A stretch of DNA of 64,000 nt from NCBI GenBank assembly GCA_027621355.1, contig JAQCBZ010000003.1, positions 37,582 to 101,581 of the forward strand. The letters run 5' to 3'. Positions 46,441 through 55,300 of the stretch are shown here, piece by piece. This stretch comes from Bacteroidota bacterium (GTDB taxonomy: Bacteria; Bacteroidota; Rhodothermia; Balneolales; Balneolaceae). Both the position numbers and the translations under genes were made by a program. Each line of letters opens with the position of its first letter. The stretch's first letter is position 1. Below the pieces are notes generated by a model. That model made no database searches. It was not told the DNA's origin and saw only the letters and a program-made list of their open reading frames with translations.

Positions 46441-47787
46441 TTAGTTAAGAGACAACGTTTCGTTTAGATTACCGATATAGTAATCCAATAGTTTTTCCTG
46501 AAATGTGTATGAATAAACCGCTTGAAGGCGGTTGGATTGAGCTTGAACATAGAGCGCCTGTGATTGGCTCAATTCGACAAGAGTGCTAATACCAATGTCA
46601 TAGCGCTGCAATTCTGTTTGATACGCTCGCTCGGATGCAGCCAATGCCTTTGCAGTAGACTCCAATTCAGCGACCCTTGCTTGATAATCATTGTAAGCTT
46701 GTGTCACTTCAGAAATGATATTGAGTCTGGTACGATCCACCCCAAGCTTCGTGTTCTCGTAGTTCAACTTTTGAGACACGATGGCTGTTCTCGTATTGAG
46801 TCGATTAAAGAATGGGATGTTTAAAGAGAGACTAAAGCCACGAGAAATGTTCTGATCAGAGAATTGATCGGCATAGGAAAATGGGTTGCGATCATTGAGC
46901 GACGATCGAATATTGGCACTCGCAGATAAAGATGGAAGGACTCGCCCTTGTGTCGCTTTGTAGCTAAAATAGGCTGCTTGAATAGAGGCTTGTTGACTTT
47001 GGTAGTCGGCTCGATTCTCCAGAGCTACCGAGACTAATTGATCTAGGTCATAAGCTTGCATAGTAAGATTTAACTCGTCAATATCAGGCTGTTCAAAAGA
47101 GATATTTGCCTGAGGATCTAGCTCCATTTCGCGTAAAAGAGCGAGTCGGTTTTGTACGACGGCATTTTGACGATTAATCAGCTGAAACTCATTGCTTGCG
47201 ACCGTCGACTCTTGATTCAACAGATCAACTTCTGGCCGAGCACCTACCTCTACTTGCGCTTGGATTCTCGTTAACTGTTGTTTAGAGACGTCTAAGGTTT
47301 GTTGAGCCAAGTCACGAAGCTCTAGACTCAGTAGGTATTGCAGGTAAGCACTTGCTGTGGAGAAGATGACCTGTTCTTTGACTCGCTGGCGAGTAAACTC
47401 GCGAGACTCAAGAGTAGCTTCAGAAGAACGTAGTTCGTTGATATTCGCAAAACCTGTGAATAGAGGCATGCTACTGTTAAGACTAGCTCCAAAACTATTT
47501 ATTGTAAAATCTCCAAAATCACCGGTCGTGTTGTCGAACTGACGTCCAATATTTCTGGATTGGGAGAGTCCGCCGCTTATATTCGGCAGAAAAGCGGCTG
47601 CAGCATTGGTTCGTTGCGCCTTAGCTAGGCTTACGTTGTTGTCAATCTCTTGTAAACGTGTGCTATTTTCAAGCGCCAACTCAATTGCACCTTCCAGAGA
47701 TAGCTCTCTAGATGCGTCCGTGGATTGAGCAAAGGTCCATGCAGAGCCGAACAACGTGAAGGTTAGAGCAAGCCAAAGGGATTTCAT
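46441..47787 (-). CDS. TolC-family outer-membrane efflux protein
   Basis: This 448-residue protein has a signal peptide (MKSLWLALTFTLFGSAWTFAQ) and two homologous halves of long amphipathic helices with short strand pairs, as in TolC. Recognisable pieces are LSLEGAIELALENS and SLSLNIPFFNRLNTR. It gives the exporter a channel through the outer membrane. It is encoded just before the adaptor gene. Confidence 0.92.
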   Translation of the reverse strand: MKSLWLALTFTLFGSAWTFAQSTDASRELSLEGAIELALENSTRLQEIDNNVSLAKAQRTNAAAAFLPNISGGLSQSRNIGRQFDNTTGDFGDFTINSFGASLNSSMPLFTGFANINELRSSEATLESREFTRQRVKEQVIFSTASAYLQYLLSLELRDLAQQTLDVSKQQLTRIQAQVEVGARPEVDLLNQESTVASNEFQLINRQNAVVQNRLALLREMELDPQANISFEQPDIDELNLTMQAYDLDQLVSVALENRADYQSQQASIQAAYFSYKATQGRVLPSLSASANIRSSLNDRNPFSYADQFSDQNISRGFSLSLNIPFFNRLNTRTAIVSQKLNYENTKLGVDRTRLNIISEVTQAYNDYQARVAELESTAKALAASERAYQTELQRYDIGISTLVELSQSQALYVQAQSNRLQAVYSYTFQEKLLDYYIGNLNETLSLN

Positions 47788-47850
47788 AGGGTAGACATTG
47801 GTTTCAAATAATGACGTTTACGTACTCGACGCTAAGATGTTTCGGAATCG

Positions 47851-48216
47851 TCAAGAACTTTTGTTCGAAGATCGTCTAGTAGCGACTTCTCGCACATAGG
47901 AAATAGCTTCTTTCGCAGCCCATCTCTTTAATTCAACACCGATAAGTCCTAATAGGGTGGCATCTTTCACCTTGGCTGAACTCTCGTGGCTCCTAGAGCC
48001 TTTTTTAAAGGACTGCGTCAGTATAACCCCAGCAACTACTGCCCCAAACACCCAAGGGACGGGATTAGATTTCATCTGTTTGCACAATGGATGTACCCAT
48101 TGTGTTTTGTCCTGGACAGATTGGATGGAATGTTTCGCAGATGACTCCAGAGATTCAATTTGTGAATCAAGTCTCTTGATTTCTTTCTTTAATTCGGATG
48201 CCGTCATAGATGCCAT
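47851..48216 (-). CDS. Small membrane protein, YqjD/DUF883-like layout
   Basis: This 121-residue protein starts with a helical, charged region (residues 5-35, ELKKEIKRLDSQIESLESSA), then NPVPWVFGAVVAGVILTQSF, a single membrane helix at about 52-70, and a basic C-terminal part. I do not recognise a precise family; the form resembles YqjD/YqjK-type proteins. It lies 22 bases after the holin-like gene within the exporter gene run, which suggests shared transcription. Confidence 0.65.
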   Translation of the reverse strand: MASMTASELKKEIKRLDSQIESLESSAKHSIQSVQDKTQWVHPLCKQMKSNPVPWVFGAVVAGVILTQSFKKGSRSHESSAKVKDATLLGLIGVELKRWAAKEAISYVREVATRRSSNKSS

Positions 48217-48237
48217 AGATTCGCTGATTAAACGATG

Positions 48238-48588
48238 TTATGAATCGTGTAGCTGTTTATTCAATATGGCAATCCAAGCCTTTTGAAATAGAGGTGGCCT
48301 CACAGCCACTAGGTATGCCCCTAAAATAACTAAGGGAACTCCTGCAATGGAGAATCCAAGGATTGTTGACTCTAACCATTGAGATAATGCAAAAGCTCCC
48401 AGTACCCACAGCGTCAAAAAGGCAACAAAAAGCAACAAGATGCCAAGTAATACGGATAGCGCCGAACCGATGAGTTGGCTTACCGCTAGAATAAATTTCA
48501 GCTTAAATCGCTTCAATTGGGCTATAGTATATTGCTGACCTTTTTGTTGAGCTTCGTTGAGCCACCCAAATAATGAGTCCATAATCAA
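48238..48588 (-). CDS. Phage-holin-like / YqjE-type membrane protein
   Basis: This 116-residue protein has two membrane segments (about 36-60 and 67-92) joined by a short loop, and an amphipathic N-terminal helix. It fits the Actinobacterial-holin-X/YqjE (DUF1469) family, which is chromosomal and not from phage. An ATG at 48582 is an alternative start two codons later. In E. coli, yqjE sits next to yqjD, and a YqjD-like gene is also beside it here. Confidence 0.72.
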   Translation of the reverse strand: MIMDSLFGWLNEAQQKGQQYTIAQLKRFKLKFILAVSQLIGSALSVLLGILLLFVAFLTLWVLGAFALSQWLESTILGFSIAGVPLVILGAYLVAVRPPLFQKAWIAILNKQLHDS

Positions 48589-48631
48589 TTCCTTCTCAAT
48601 CGTTCTAAAAGGGTATTACTTCTTGTCATCA

Positions 48632-48853
48632 CTATTTCTTGTCATCATGCAAAAACCATCCCACAACAATGCCAAGACCTACGCCTGCAGCGAATCCAGC
48701 TGCGGGATGTTTGCGAATCCACTGTTCACTTTCAAAACGCACATCGTCAACCACATTCCATAAATGATGGTCTTTGATTGTGGAGGAAATAGAAGGCTCA
48801 GCGATGCTCTCATCAAGCTCATCATTCAAATCTTTAAGTATGTTTTCATCCAT
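48632..48853 (-). CDS. YqjD/ElaB-like (DUF883-type) tail-anchored small protein
   Basis: From ATG at 48853 the protein has 73 residues; an ATG at 48889 would give 85. The N-terminus is acidic and helical (MDENILKDLNDELDESI), followed by RFESEQWIRKHPAAGFAAGVG and a C-terminal membrane helix ending DDKK. This is the layout of YqjD and ElaB, which bind ribosomes at the inner membrane in stationary-phase E. coli. That role here is only inference. The final codons and stop are repeated 16 bases further on. Confidence 0.72.
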   Translation of the reverse strand: MDENILKDLNDELDESIAEPSISSTIKDHHLWNVVDDVRFESEQWIRKHPAAGFAAGVGLGIVVGWFLHDDKK

Positions 48854-48910
48854 AATGCTTTTTGACGTTTCAGTTACGATTGCCGCCACACACCCATTAG
48901 GGTCGTGACA

Positions 48911-50137
48911 TTACTCATATCGAAGGGCATCAATTGGATCCAAAGACGCCGCTTTAAATGCAGGATACACACCAAAGATTAATCCAACAAATGTCATTGC
49001 AACGATCCCTAACAAGGCTGCACCCCATGGAAATACAGCGGCTGTGTCTAGTTGAAGTGACAACAGATTTCCAACCAGCACCCCAGCAAATAATCCAACT
49101 AATCCACCAATCTGACATATAACGATGGCTTCCATCAAGAATTGTGAGGTTATCGCGCTTTTGGGAGCTCCCACAGCTTTTCGAACCCCAATTTCCCGTG
49201 TCCTTTCGGTCACTGAGACCAACATGATGTTCATCACCCCAATACCAGCGCCAAGTAACGCGATACCCCCCACGACAAACCCGATGATGTACAATACACC
49301 TGTAAACTGATCAAAGGCTCCCCCCAATGTGTCATTGGTTGAGATTTCAAAATCATTTGGATCTCCTGGGGCAACTTTCCGGATCAGTCTTAAGATCCCT
49401 GTTAACTCGTCTATCGCATCCTCAATTCCAGCAACAGAAGCGGATGTGACCTGAATAGCGATATTCCTCTGTCTCCCCCCATAATTATTGAGCATTGAGG
49501 TATATGGAGCGACGACAAATCGATCTTGTGAGTTTCCAAAGATGGCTCCCTTTGCTGCCGTCACACCGATCACGGTATAAGGTCTTCCATCAATTCGGAT
49601 GGTTTTGAGAACTGGATCTACAGTTTCAAATAGTGTCTCTCGGATCTCAGCCCCAATGATGACGACATCTCGTGCATTATTAATATCGAGATCAGTGAAA
49701 TTTCTCCCTTCCTCCAAGTCGAATGAATTATTCGTGAGGTAGTGCATATTACCGCCACGAATTCGCACATTTGGCTCCGTTTCCTTGTCATCAAAACTTA
49801 CACTTGTGAAACTAAAGTCTTCCACAGGCCCTACATCTGACACATTCCGTACGCGATCGATAATGTCATCCATTTGGGCAAAGGTGATGTCTTTGCGATT
49901 GCGATACTTACCCCAATCATTTCCTGTACGAATAACTGGGTCTTTGGAAATAGTGATGACATTCCCACCCATCAAGTTTAAGGTGTTATTGAAGTAGGTA
50001 TCAAGCACCAAAATAGCTGTGTTGGCACTAATCACTGCAAAAACCCCTACAGCAATCGCCAAAAGAGTGAGCGAAGATTTTAATTTATTGGCTTTAATCG
50101 AGTCAATCGACTGACGAGCAAAGGAGAATAGATTCAT
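48911..50137 (-). CDS. MacB-type ABC exporter permease (second)
   Basis: This 408-residue permease has one N-terminal membrane helix (about 20-42), a large periplasmic MacB_PCD domain (about 45-245) and three C-terminal helices (FtsX domain) with TERTREIGVRKAVGA near 310, ending in LDPIDALRYE. It has no ATPase domain. The upstream gene encodes a paralogue with the same ending; only two bases separate them. The two permeases may form a heterodimer. Confidence 0.9.
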   Translation of the reverse strand: MNLFSFARQSIDSIKANKLKSSLTLLAIAVGVFAVISANTAILVLDTYFNNTLNLMGGNVITISKDPVIRTGNDWGKYRNRKDITFAQMDDIIDRVRNVSDVGPVEDFSFTSVSFDDKETEPNVRIRGGNMHYLTNNSFDLEEGRNFTDLDINNARDVVIIGAEIRETLFETVDPVLKTIRIDGRPYTVIGVTAAKGAIFGNSQDRFVVAPYTSMLNNYGGRQRNIAIQVTSASVAGIEDAIDELTGILRLIRKVAPGDPNDFEISTNDTLGGAFDQFTGVLYIIGFVVGGIALLGAGIGVMNIMLVSVTERTREIGVRKAVGAPKSAITSQFLMEAIVICQIGGLVGLFAGVLVGNLLSLQLDTAAVFPWGAALLGIVAMTFVGLIFGVYPAFKAASLDPIDALRYE

Positions 50138-50139
50138 AA

Positions 50140-51375
50140 TTATTCGTAACGAAGGGATTCAATTGGATCAGCTTTGGCCGCTTTATACGACGGTATAAAG
50201 CCAAAAATCACGCCAACAGCACTACAGAGCAGGACTGCATTCAGCACTGTTGTCCAGCTCATGTAGGCCACAAAAAATTGATTGATGAGTTGAGTGGCTC
50301 CGATGGAGAGCACGATTCCAATCACTCCACCAATGAGGCACAAGACAATCGCCTCAATCAGGAATTGTGAGAGGATTTCCCACGATTTTGCGCCAACGGC
50401 TTTCCTGATGCCAATTTCCTTGGTTCGCTCTTTTACGGAGACAAACATAATGTTCATGACGCCGATTCCACCAACAAAGAGAGCCAATCCAGTGAGGAAT
50501 ATACCCACCAGATAAATGGTCGAGGTCATATTCTGGAACTCAGCTTCAAACAGCTCTGGCTTGTTGATCGCAAAATCATTTTCCTCAAGAGGGTCCAGCT
50601 GTCTGATTTGACGCATTATCCCTTCAATCTCATATTGCCCTTCTTGAAGCGTGGCTTCATCAGGGAAACGGACCGATAATTGTAAACCCCATCGCAGTCC
50701 AAAGAGGTTTTCATAAGTCCCGATAGGCATGGCGGCCATATTATCTACATTGTTGAGCCCAAGAAAATCTCCCCGCTTTTCGAAGGTCCCAATCACCATA
50801 AATTTTTGCCCCTGGATTCGAACTTCTTTCCCAAGCGGCGGAACTCCATCAAAAAGAGAGTTCACAACCTCTGCGCCAAGTACGACAACTTTGGCTCCTC
50901 TTATATCCTCATCTTGTGAGAAAAAACGTCCTTGCTCAAGGTCTAACGCTGTAGATTGCAAGTAATTGGGTGTGGCTCCAACCACTTCAGCCGACTCCAC
51001 AAAATTGTCCTCAAAGCGTACAGGGCGGTTCCGAGAAGCCCCAGCTGCTACATGATCCGCATATTGGCTTCTGGATTGGATTTCTTCGACATAATCGAGT
51101 TTCATCTCCGGACGATTACGATACTCCCACCATTTATATTCACCCCCTCCAAGTCCCCATGGCCATTTTTCGATGTAAACAACATTACGGCCTAGTGCAC
51201 TCATACTGTCCTCAAAACTGCGGTCAATACCATCGGTAATGGTATTCATGGAGGTCACGGATACGATTCCAATGGTTATACAGAGGGTTGTCAGAATAGC
51301 CCGTATCTTATTTGTGGAAATCGATTGGAATGCAATACGTGTTCCTTCGGTTAAGCTCAGATAAATTCGTCTCAT
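50140..51375 (-). CDS. MacB-type ABC exporter permease (first)
   Basis: From ATG at 51375 the protein has 411 residues; an in-frame ATG at 51444 would add a second hydrophobic stretch and leave only four bases to the divergent bshB1 start, so I prefer the shorter form. The FtsX architecture is clear: helix at about 20-40, MacB_PCD periplasmic domain, then three helices with VKERTKEIGIRKAVGAKS and ending in ADPIESLRYE. It starts the run of exporter genes. Confidence 0.88.
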   Translation of the reverse strand: MRRIYLSLTEGTRIAFQSISTNKIRAILTTLCITIGIVSVTSMNTITDGIDRSFEDSMSALGRNVVYIEKWPWGLGGGEYKWWEYRNRPEMKLDYVEEIQSRSQYADHVAAGASRNRPVRFEDNFVESAEVVGATPNYLQSTALDLEQGRFFSQDEDIRGAKVVVLGAEVVNSLFDGVPPLGKEVRIQGQKFMVIGTFEKRGDFLGLNNVDNMAAMPIGTYENLFGLRWGLQLSVRFPDEATLQEGQYEIEGIMRQIRQLDPLEENDFAINKPELFEAEFQNMTSTIYLVGIFLTGLALFVGGIGVMNIMFVSVKERTKEIGIRKAVGAKSWEILSQFLIEAIVLCLIGGVIGIVLSIGATQLINQFFVAYMSWTTVLNAVLLCSAVGVIFGFIPSYKAAKADPIESLRYE

Positions 51376-51448
51376 GAGTATTTGAGAGAGGAGGAGGTTT
51401 AGGGTCAACAGATAGTATACGAACACAAAGAGTAAACGTTTCATTCTT

Positions 51449-52207
51449 ATGACATCAAATCAAAAAAGCATCGATATCGTGGCATTTGGAGCCCACCCAG
51501 ATGATGTAGAATTAAGCGCTGGGGGGACAATAGCGAAAGCTGTTTCAGATGGAAAGTCCGTTGTACTTGTCGATTTAACCAAAGGGGAAATGGGCTCTCG
51601 AGGCACCCCTGAGATTCGACTAGAGGAAGCCAAAGCCGCTGCCACTATTCTAGGGGCAACTGAACGACTCAATATGGGACTGCCCGACACTCAGGTTACC
51701 AACACTAGAGAGAATCAGCTCAAAGTGATTCAAATTTTGAGAAGGTATCGACCTCAAGTTGTCTTTGCGAATGCACCCATAGATCGCAATCCAGATCATG
51801 GGCATGGCAGTGCACTAATCAGAGATTCTTTCTTCCTCAGTGGACTGGTGAAAATCGAAACCAAGGATGAACAGGGACAACACCAAGAACCATGGAGGCC
51901 CTCCCACCTACTTTTTTATATGCAGGACACCGTTTTTGAACCAGATGTGATTATAGATGTCACAGATCATATCGAAACCAAAGAAGCCTCCATCTTGGCT
52001 CATGCTAGTCAGGTGAATGTGCAGAATCCTGGCGGTGAACCAGAAACCTACATCTCTTCCCCTACATTTTTTGAATCTATTCGCGCTAGAACCAGAACCT
52101 ATGGGCATAGAGGGGGTTGCACTCATGGTGAACCTTTCAAATTGGGTCGGGCACCGATTATGCTTTCAACGTTGGACACACTCTTTGATCGCAAAATTGC
52201 CCGATAG
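51449..52207 (+). CDS. bshB1: Bacillithiol biosynthesis deacetylase BshB1-type
   Basis: This 252-residue LmbE/PIG-L zinc deacetylase has metal motif FGAHPDDVEL (H16, D18, D19) and the second metal region RNPDHGHG (H117, H119). GEMGSRGTPEIR and ATERLNMGLPDT match the BshB1 group that removes acetyl from GlcNAc-malate. This implies bacillithiol as low-molecular-weight thiol. bshA and bshC are not in the window. It is a single plus-strand gene between minus-strand units. Confidence 0.9.
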   Translation: MTSNQKSIDIVAFGAHPDDVELSAGGTIAKAVSDGKSVVLVDLTKGEMGSRGTPEIRLEEAKAAATILGATERLNMGLPDTQVTNTRENQLKVIQILRRYRPQVVFANAPIDRNPDHGHGSALIRDSFFLSGLVKIETKDEQGQHQEPWRPSHLLFYMQDTVFEPDVIIDVTDHIETKEASILAHASQVNVQNPGGEPETYISSPTFFESIRARTRTYGHRGGCTHGEPFKLGRAPIMLSTLDTLFDRKIAR

Positions 52208-52234
52208 GATGACGTCTTGGTTGGGCGTTTGACC

Positions 52235-53059
52235 TCAGGAGGTACCGTCCATCGTCGGGCTGTGCAAGACATCGGTGGGAATATGCATCTCAAGAACCTT
52301 CTGAATCGCTTCATGCATGGCAGGATTGCCTGCAATCACTTTGTTTGAGAACAACCAATCGTCCCCTCCTGCCCAATTCGTCACTAGGCCTCCTGCTTCT
52401 TGAACAATCAAGCCTGCAGCACCCACATCCCATGCTTGGAGTCCAAATTCATAGAAGCCATCAAATCGACCTGCTGCAACAGAGCATAAATCATAGGTCG
52501 CTGCGCCAGGACGTCTTACAGAGCGAGCCTCTTTGAGGAAATGCTTAAAAACGTTCAAATAGGGTTCTGAACGACGAAACTCATGGTATGGGAATCCAGT
52601 GGCGAGCAGACTTTGTGAAAGATCCGTGGTTTCGGAAACGTGGATAGGCACACCATTGCAGGTAGCTCCATGTCCTTTTTCGGCCACAAAGCATTCATTC
52701 GACATGACATCCAAGACAACACCAAGTTGAGGCTTTCCATCTATCCAAAGCCCAATGGAGACGCAGAATATGGGAAATCCATGAGCAAAATTGGTGGTCC
52801 CGTCGATCGGATCAATAATCCACCATCGACCTTCATCGACACTCGTCGCATGGTGTCCCTCCTCCGCAAGAATGTGATCTTCAGGAAAAGAAGCTTCTAG
52901 AATGGATATGATTGCTTTTTCTGAGGCTAGGTCTGCATTGGTGACCAAATCTCGCGGCCCTTTGAACGTCGTTTGTACTGTTGCTCGTTGGTGATGAAAG
53001 GATAAAATCACCTTTGCAGCTTCTTTTGCAGCATACACTGCACACTCTCGTTCCGTCAT
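52235..53059 (-). CDS. suhB: Inositol monophosphatase family protein
   Basis: This 274-residue phosphatase has the lithium-sensitive motif EEG near 66-68, IIDPIDGTTNFAHGFP with D83 and D86, and AWDVGAAGLIVQEAGG near 210. It dephosphorylates inositol 1-phosphate or related sugar phosphates with magnesium. The suhB label reflects the closest common family; the physiological substrate could differ. It lies 11 bases after dnaG. Confidence 0.88.
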   Translation of the reverse strand: MTERECAVYAAKEAAKVILSFHHQRATVQTTFKGPRDLVTNADLASEKAIISILEASFPEDHILAEEGHHATSVDEGRWWIIDPIDGTTNFAHGFPIFCVSIGLWIDGKPQLGVVLDVMSNECFVAEKGHGATCNGVPIHVSETTDLSQSLLATGFPYHEFRRSEPYLNVFKHFLKEARSVRRPGAATYDLCSVAAGRFDGFYEFGLQAWDVGAAGLIVQEAGGLVTNWAGGDDWLFSNKVIAGNPAMHEAIQKVLEMHIPTDVLHSPTMDGTS

Positions 53060-53070
53060 GACTCTAGGAA

Positions 53071-55113
53071 TTAGGAAGATTTTCGTGGTTTTGGGATGTA
53101 AGAAAACCCTTCTTTTCGCTTTTGCTCAGGGTCGTACCCAGCTGGATTCTCAAAACAGTGCTCAGCCGCAGTGGATTGCAAGGTATTGAGTTGTTTTTGG
53201 GCCTCTCTCATCATCCTGACTAATTCTTGTCGACGTGTGTCAGGAAGTTTATCCTCAGACATTTCTGTTGTAATAGAGGCTTTAAGGCGCTGTAGATAAT
53301 GAGTAACCAAAACCTTCATCGTAGACTTAGCTTCCATAACCTCATCCACCTGATCAAATCGATTTTGCTTCATCCGTTCACTCATTCTGCTACCTGGAGT
53401 ATGCTTCTCCATGAAAATAGTGGCAAGGAGCTCTGGAGTTGGCGACGGAAATGCACGAAATGTCGAACGATCAATGGGCTCCTGACGCTTGGCTCGTTCT
53501 ACCAATAGCTCAAAGAACTCACGATATTGAGTATCCTCAAGAAAGGATGGGTACACATATTGATGAATGTAGTGAACCATCCACGCCCCATGTTCAAGGC
53601 AGAGCTTCAAGAGTCTTCGCTCATACTCAGGGCGTCGTTTTGAGGATGTGACACTGTCTGAAACCTCTACCGATGGGTCCAAAGGCAACCCTTCATCCTG
53701 AATAGGTGGAGGAGCTTCAGCCTGTGAAGCTCCAGATCGAGTCCTTGGGCCTGAATCCTCCGTCCGTGTTTGACGAAGTTTATTGCGTTGTTGACGCTTT
53801 GCCACAGATGCATCGACGGCTGCATGAAGCTCCCTATCTGAGCCACCTCGAAACTTGTGGGTAGATTGATGCAATTGTTGTGTAGCAACTTGACGAGCTA
53901 CTGGATCTGGAATTGCGGCAAGAAGGTCGACCAACTCTTCAATGACATGAACACGTTCATGCATCGATGTCAGCCGCCCCGATTCCTCGGCCAATCGTAG
54001 CAAATAGGTTATATAATCCTCAGTATTCTTGCGCTTATGCTCTATAAATCCTTCTTGACCTTGTTCCTTGACAAAGGAATCTGGGTCCTCTCCTTCAGGA
54101 AGCTGCAAGGTCTCTGGTTCTAAACCCATCTCAAGAGCTAGTTCAATCCCCCTCACCATTGCTTTTTGCCCCGCTGCATCGGCATCATAAATCATGAGCA
54201 AACGATTCGAATAGCGATTGAGTAGCTCTAGTTGTTCCCTGGTTAGAGCTGTACCACTGTTTGCAACGACATTTTTGACTCCATGCTGCGCAAGCGACAT
54301 TACATCGGTATACCCCTCAACCAAAATAACTTGTTTCTCTAGGCGTATAACGGACTTAGCCAAATGGATACCATACAAAACCTGTGACTTATTATAGACG
54401 TCTGTTTGGGCACTATTGACATACTTCGGCCCTTTATTCTCATCAAACGTCCGGCCTGCAAATCCTATGACCCTAGCTGATGGATTCAAAATGGGGAACA
54501 TTAAACGATCGCGAAAGGAATCATACACACCCTCCCCCTTTGAGCTAGGCTTCACGAGATCTGTGTCTAACAAGATAGATTCATCGATACCCTCTTGAAC
54601 AGCAGCATCCAGTAGCGCTTGTCCACTTGGAGGAGCATACCCTAGGCCAAACACACGGATGGTCTCAATGGTAAATCCTCTTTTTTGAAGATAAACGCGT
54701 GCTTTTTCAGCTTCCTCATGATGCTTGAGTTGCTGGTAATACCAGTTGGCTGCGAAACGTAGAGCTTCATATAATTTTTCAAAACGAGTCGCCCTTTCAG
54801 CTTGCTCTGGAGTGCTCTCATCCTCAGGAAGATCAACATTATAGCGCTCTGCCAGGGATCTAACGGCTTCCATGAAACTTACATGCTCTGTCTTCATAAC
54901 AAAGCTAAAAGCATCCCCCCCTTCACCGCACCCAAAACATTTAAAAATGCCCATGTCTGGATTGACTCGAAACGATGGGGTCTTCTCATTGTGAAAAGGA
55001 CAAAGACCCGTAAATCCTTGGCCTGATTTCTTGAGAGACACCACATCTGCTACAACCTCCACTATGTCGGCAGCTTGTCGTATTTCATCGAGTTTATGCT
55101 CAGGGATTCTCAT
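53071..55113 (-). CDS. dnaG: DNA primase
   Basis: From ATG at 55113 (680 residues) the protein starts MRIPEHKLDEIRQAADIVEV, as in homologues; an ATG at 55128 adds five residues. The CHC2 zinc finger has C38, H41, C59 and C62. The catalytic core carries VILVEGYTDVMSL and RLLMIYDADAAGQKA (TOPRIM). The C-terminal third is divergent and includes a Ser/Arg-rich linker near 430-490 before a DnaB-binding-like helical region. It makes RNA primers for replication. Divergent from sucD. Confidence 0.95.
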   Translation of the reverse strand: MRIPEHKLDEIRQAADIVEVVADVVSLKKSGQGFTGLCPFHNEKTPSFRVNPDMGIFKCFGCGEGGDAFSFVMKTEHVSFMEAVRSLAERYNVDLPEDESTPEQAERATRFEKLYEALRFAANWYYQQLKHHEEAEKARVYLQKRGFTIETIRVFGLGYAPPSGQALLDAAVQEGIDESILLDTDLVKPSSKGEGVYDSFRDRLMFPILNPSARVIGFAGRTFDENKGPKYVNSAQTDVYNKSQVLYGIHLAKSVIRLEKQVILVEGYTDVMSLAQHGVKNVVANSGTALTREQLELLNRYSNRLLMIYDADAAGQKAMVRGIELALEMGLEPETLQLPEGEDPDSFVKEQGQEGFIEHKRKNTEDYITYLLRLAEESGRLTSMHERVHVIEELVDLLAAIPDPVARQVATQQLHQSTHKFRGGSDRELHAAVDASVAKRQQRNKLRQTRTEDSGPRTRSGASQAEAPPPIQDEGLPLDPSVEVSDSVTSSKRRPEYERRLLKLCLEHGAWMVHYIHQYVYPSFLEDTQYREFFELLVERAKRQEPIDRSTFRAFPSPTPELLATIFMEKHTPGSRMSERMKQNRFDQVDEVMEAKSTMKVLVTHYLQRLKASITTEMSEDKLPDTRRQELVRMMREAQKQLNTLQSTAAEHCFENPAGYDPEQKRKEGFSYIPKPRKSS

Positions 55114-55234
55114 AGATGGAAGGTACAAGATATTCTCATTCTAGCGGATTCGAGATGCGGGATTTTGTAAACCTCACGCACACCTCCAAACTCTTAAGAA
55201 CACCCAAATCTGCATTCCTTTCTGCGCCAAATCG

Positions 55235-55266
55235 TTTGATGGTTGACCCTTGCCGTCGTATCTTCA
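55235..55266 (+). promoter_or_regulatory. Putative sucD promoter
   Basis: TTTG (55235-55238), a 20-base spacer and TATCTTCA (55259-55266) approximate the Bacteroidota promoter. It lies 34 bases before the sucD ATG. This supports the start at 55301, since the upstream ATG at 55250 falls inside the promoter. Confidence 0.5.
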
Positions 55267-55300
55267 TCTGACTTTTATTCTAATCACACTACTTACCCCC

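Noticed and set aside
48238..48588. Holin-like gene as a sign of prophage
   Set aside because: The family (holin-X/YqjE) is chromosomal and no other phage gene is near.
51376..51444. Longer start of the first MacB-type permease
   Set aside because: It adds a hydrophobic stretch before the usual N-terminus and would leave four bases to the divergent bshB1 start codon.
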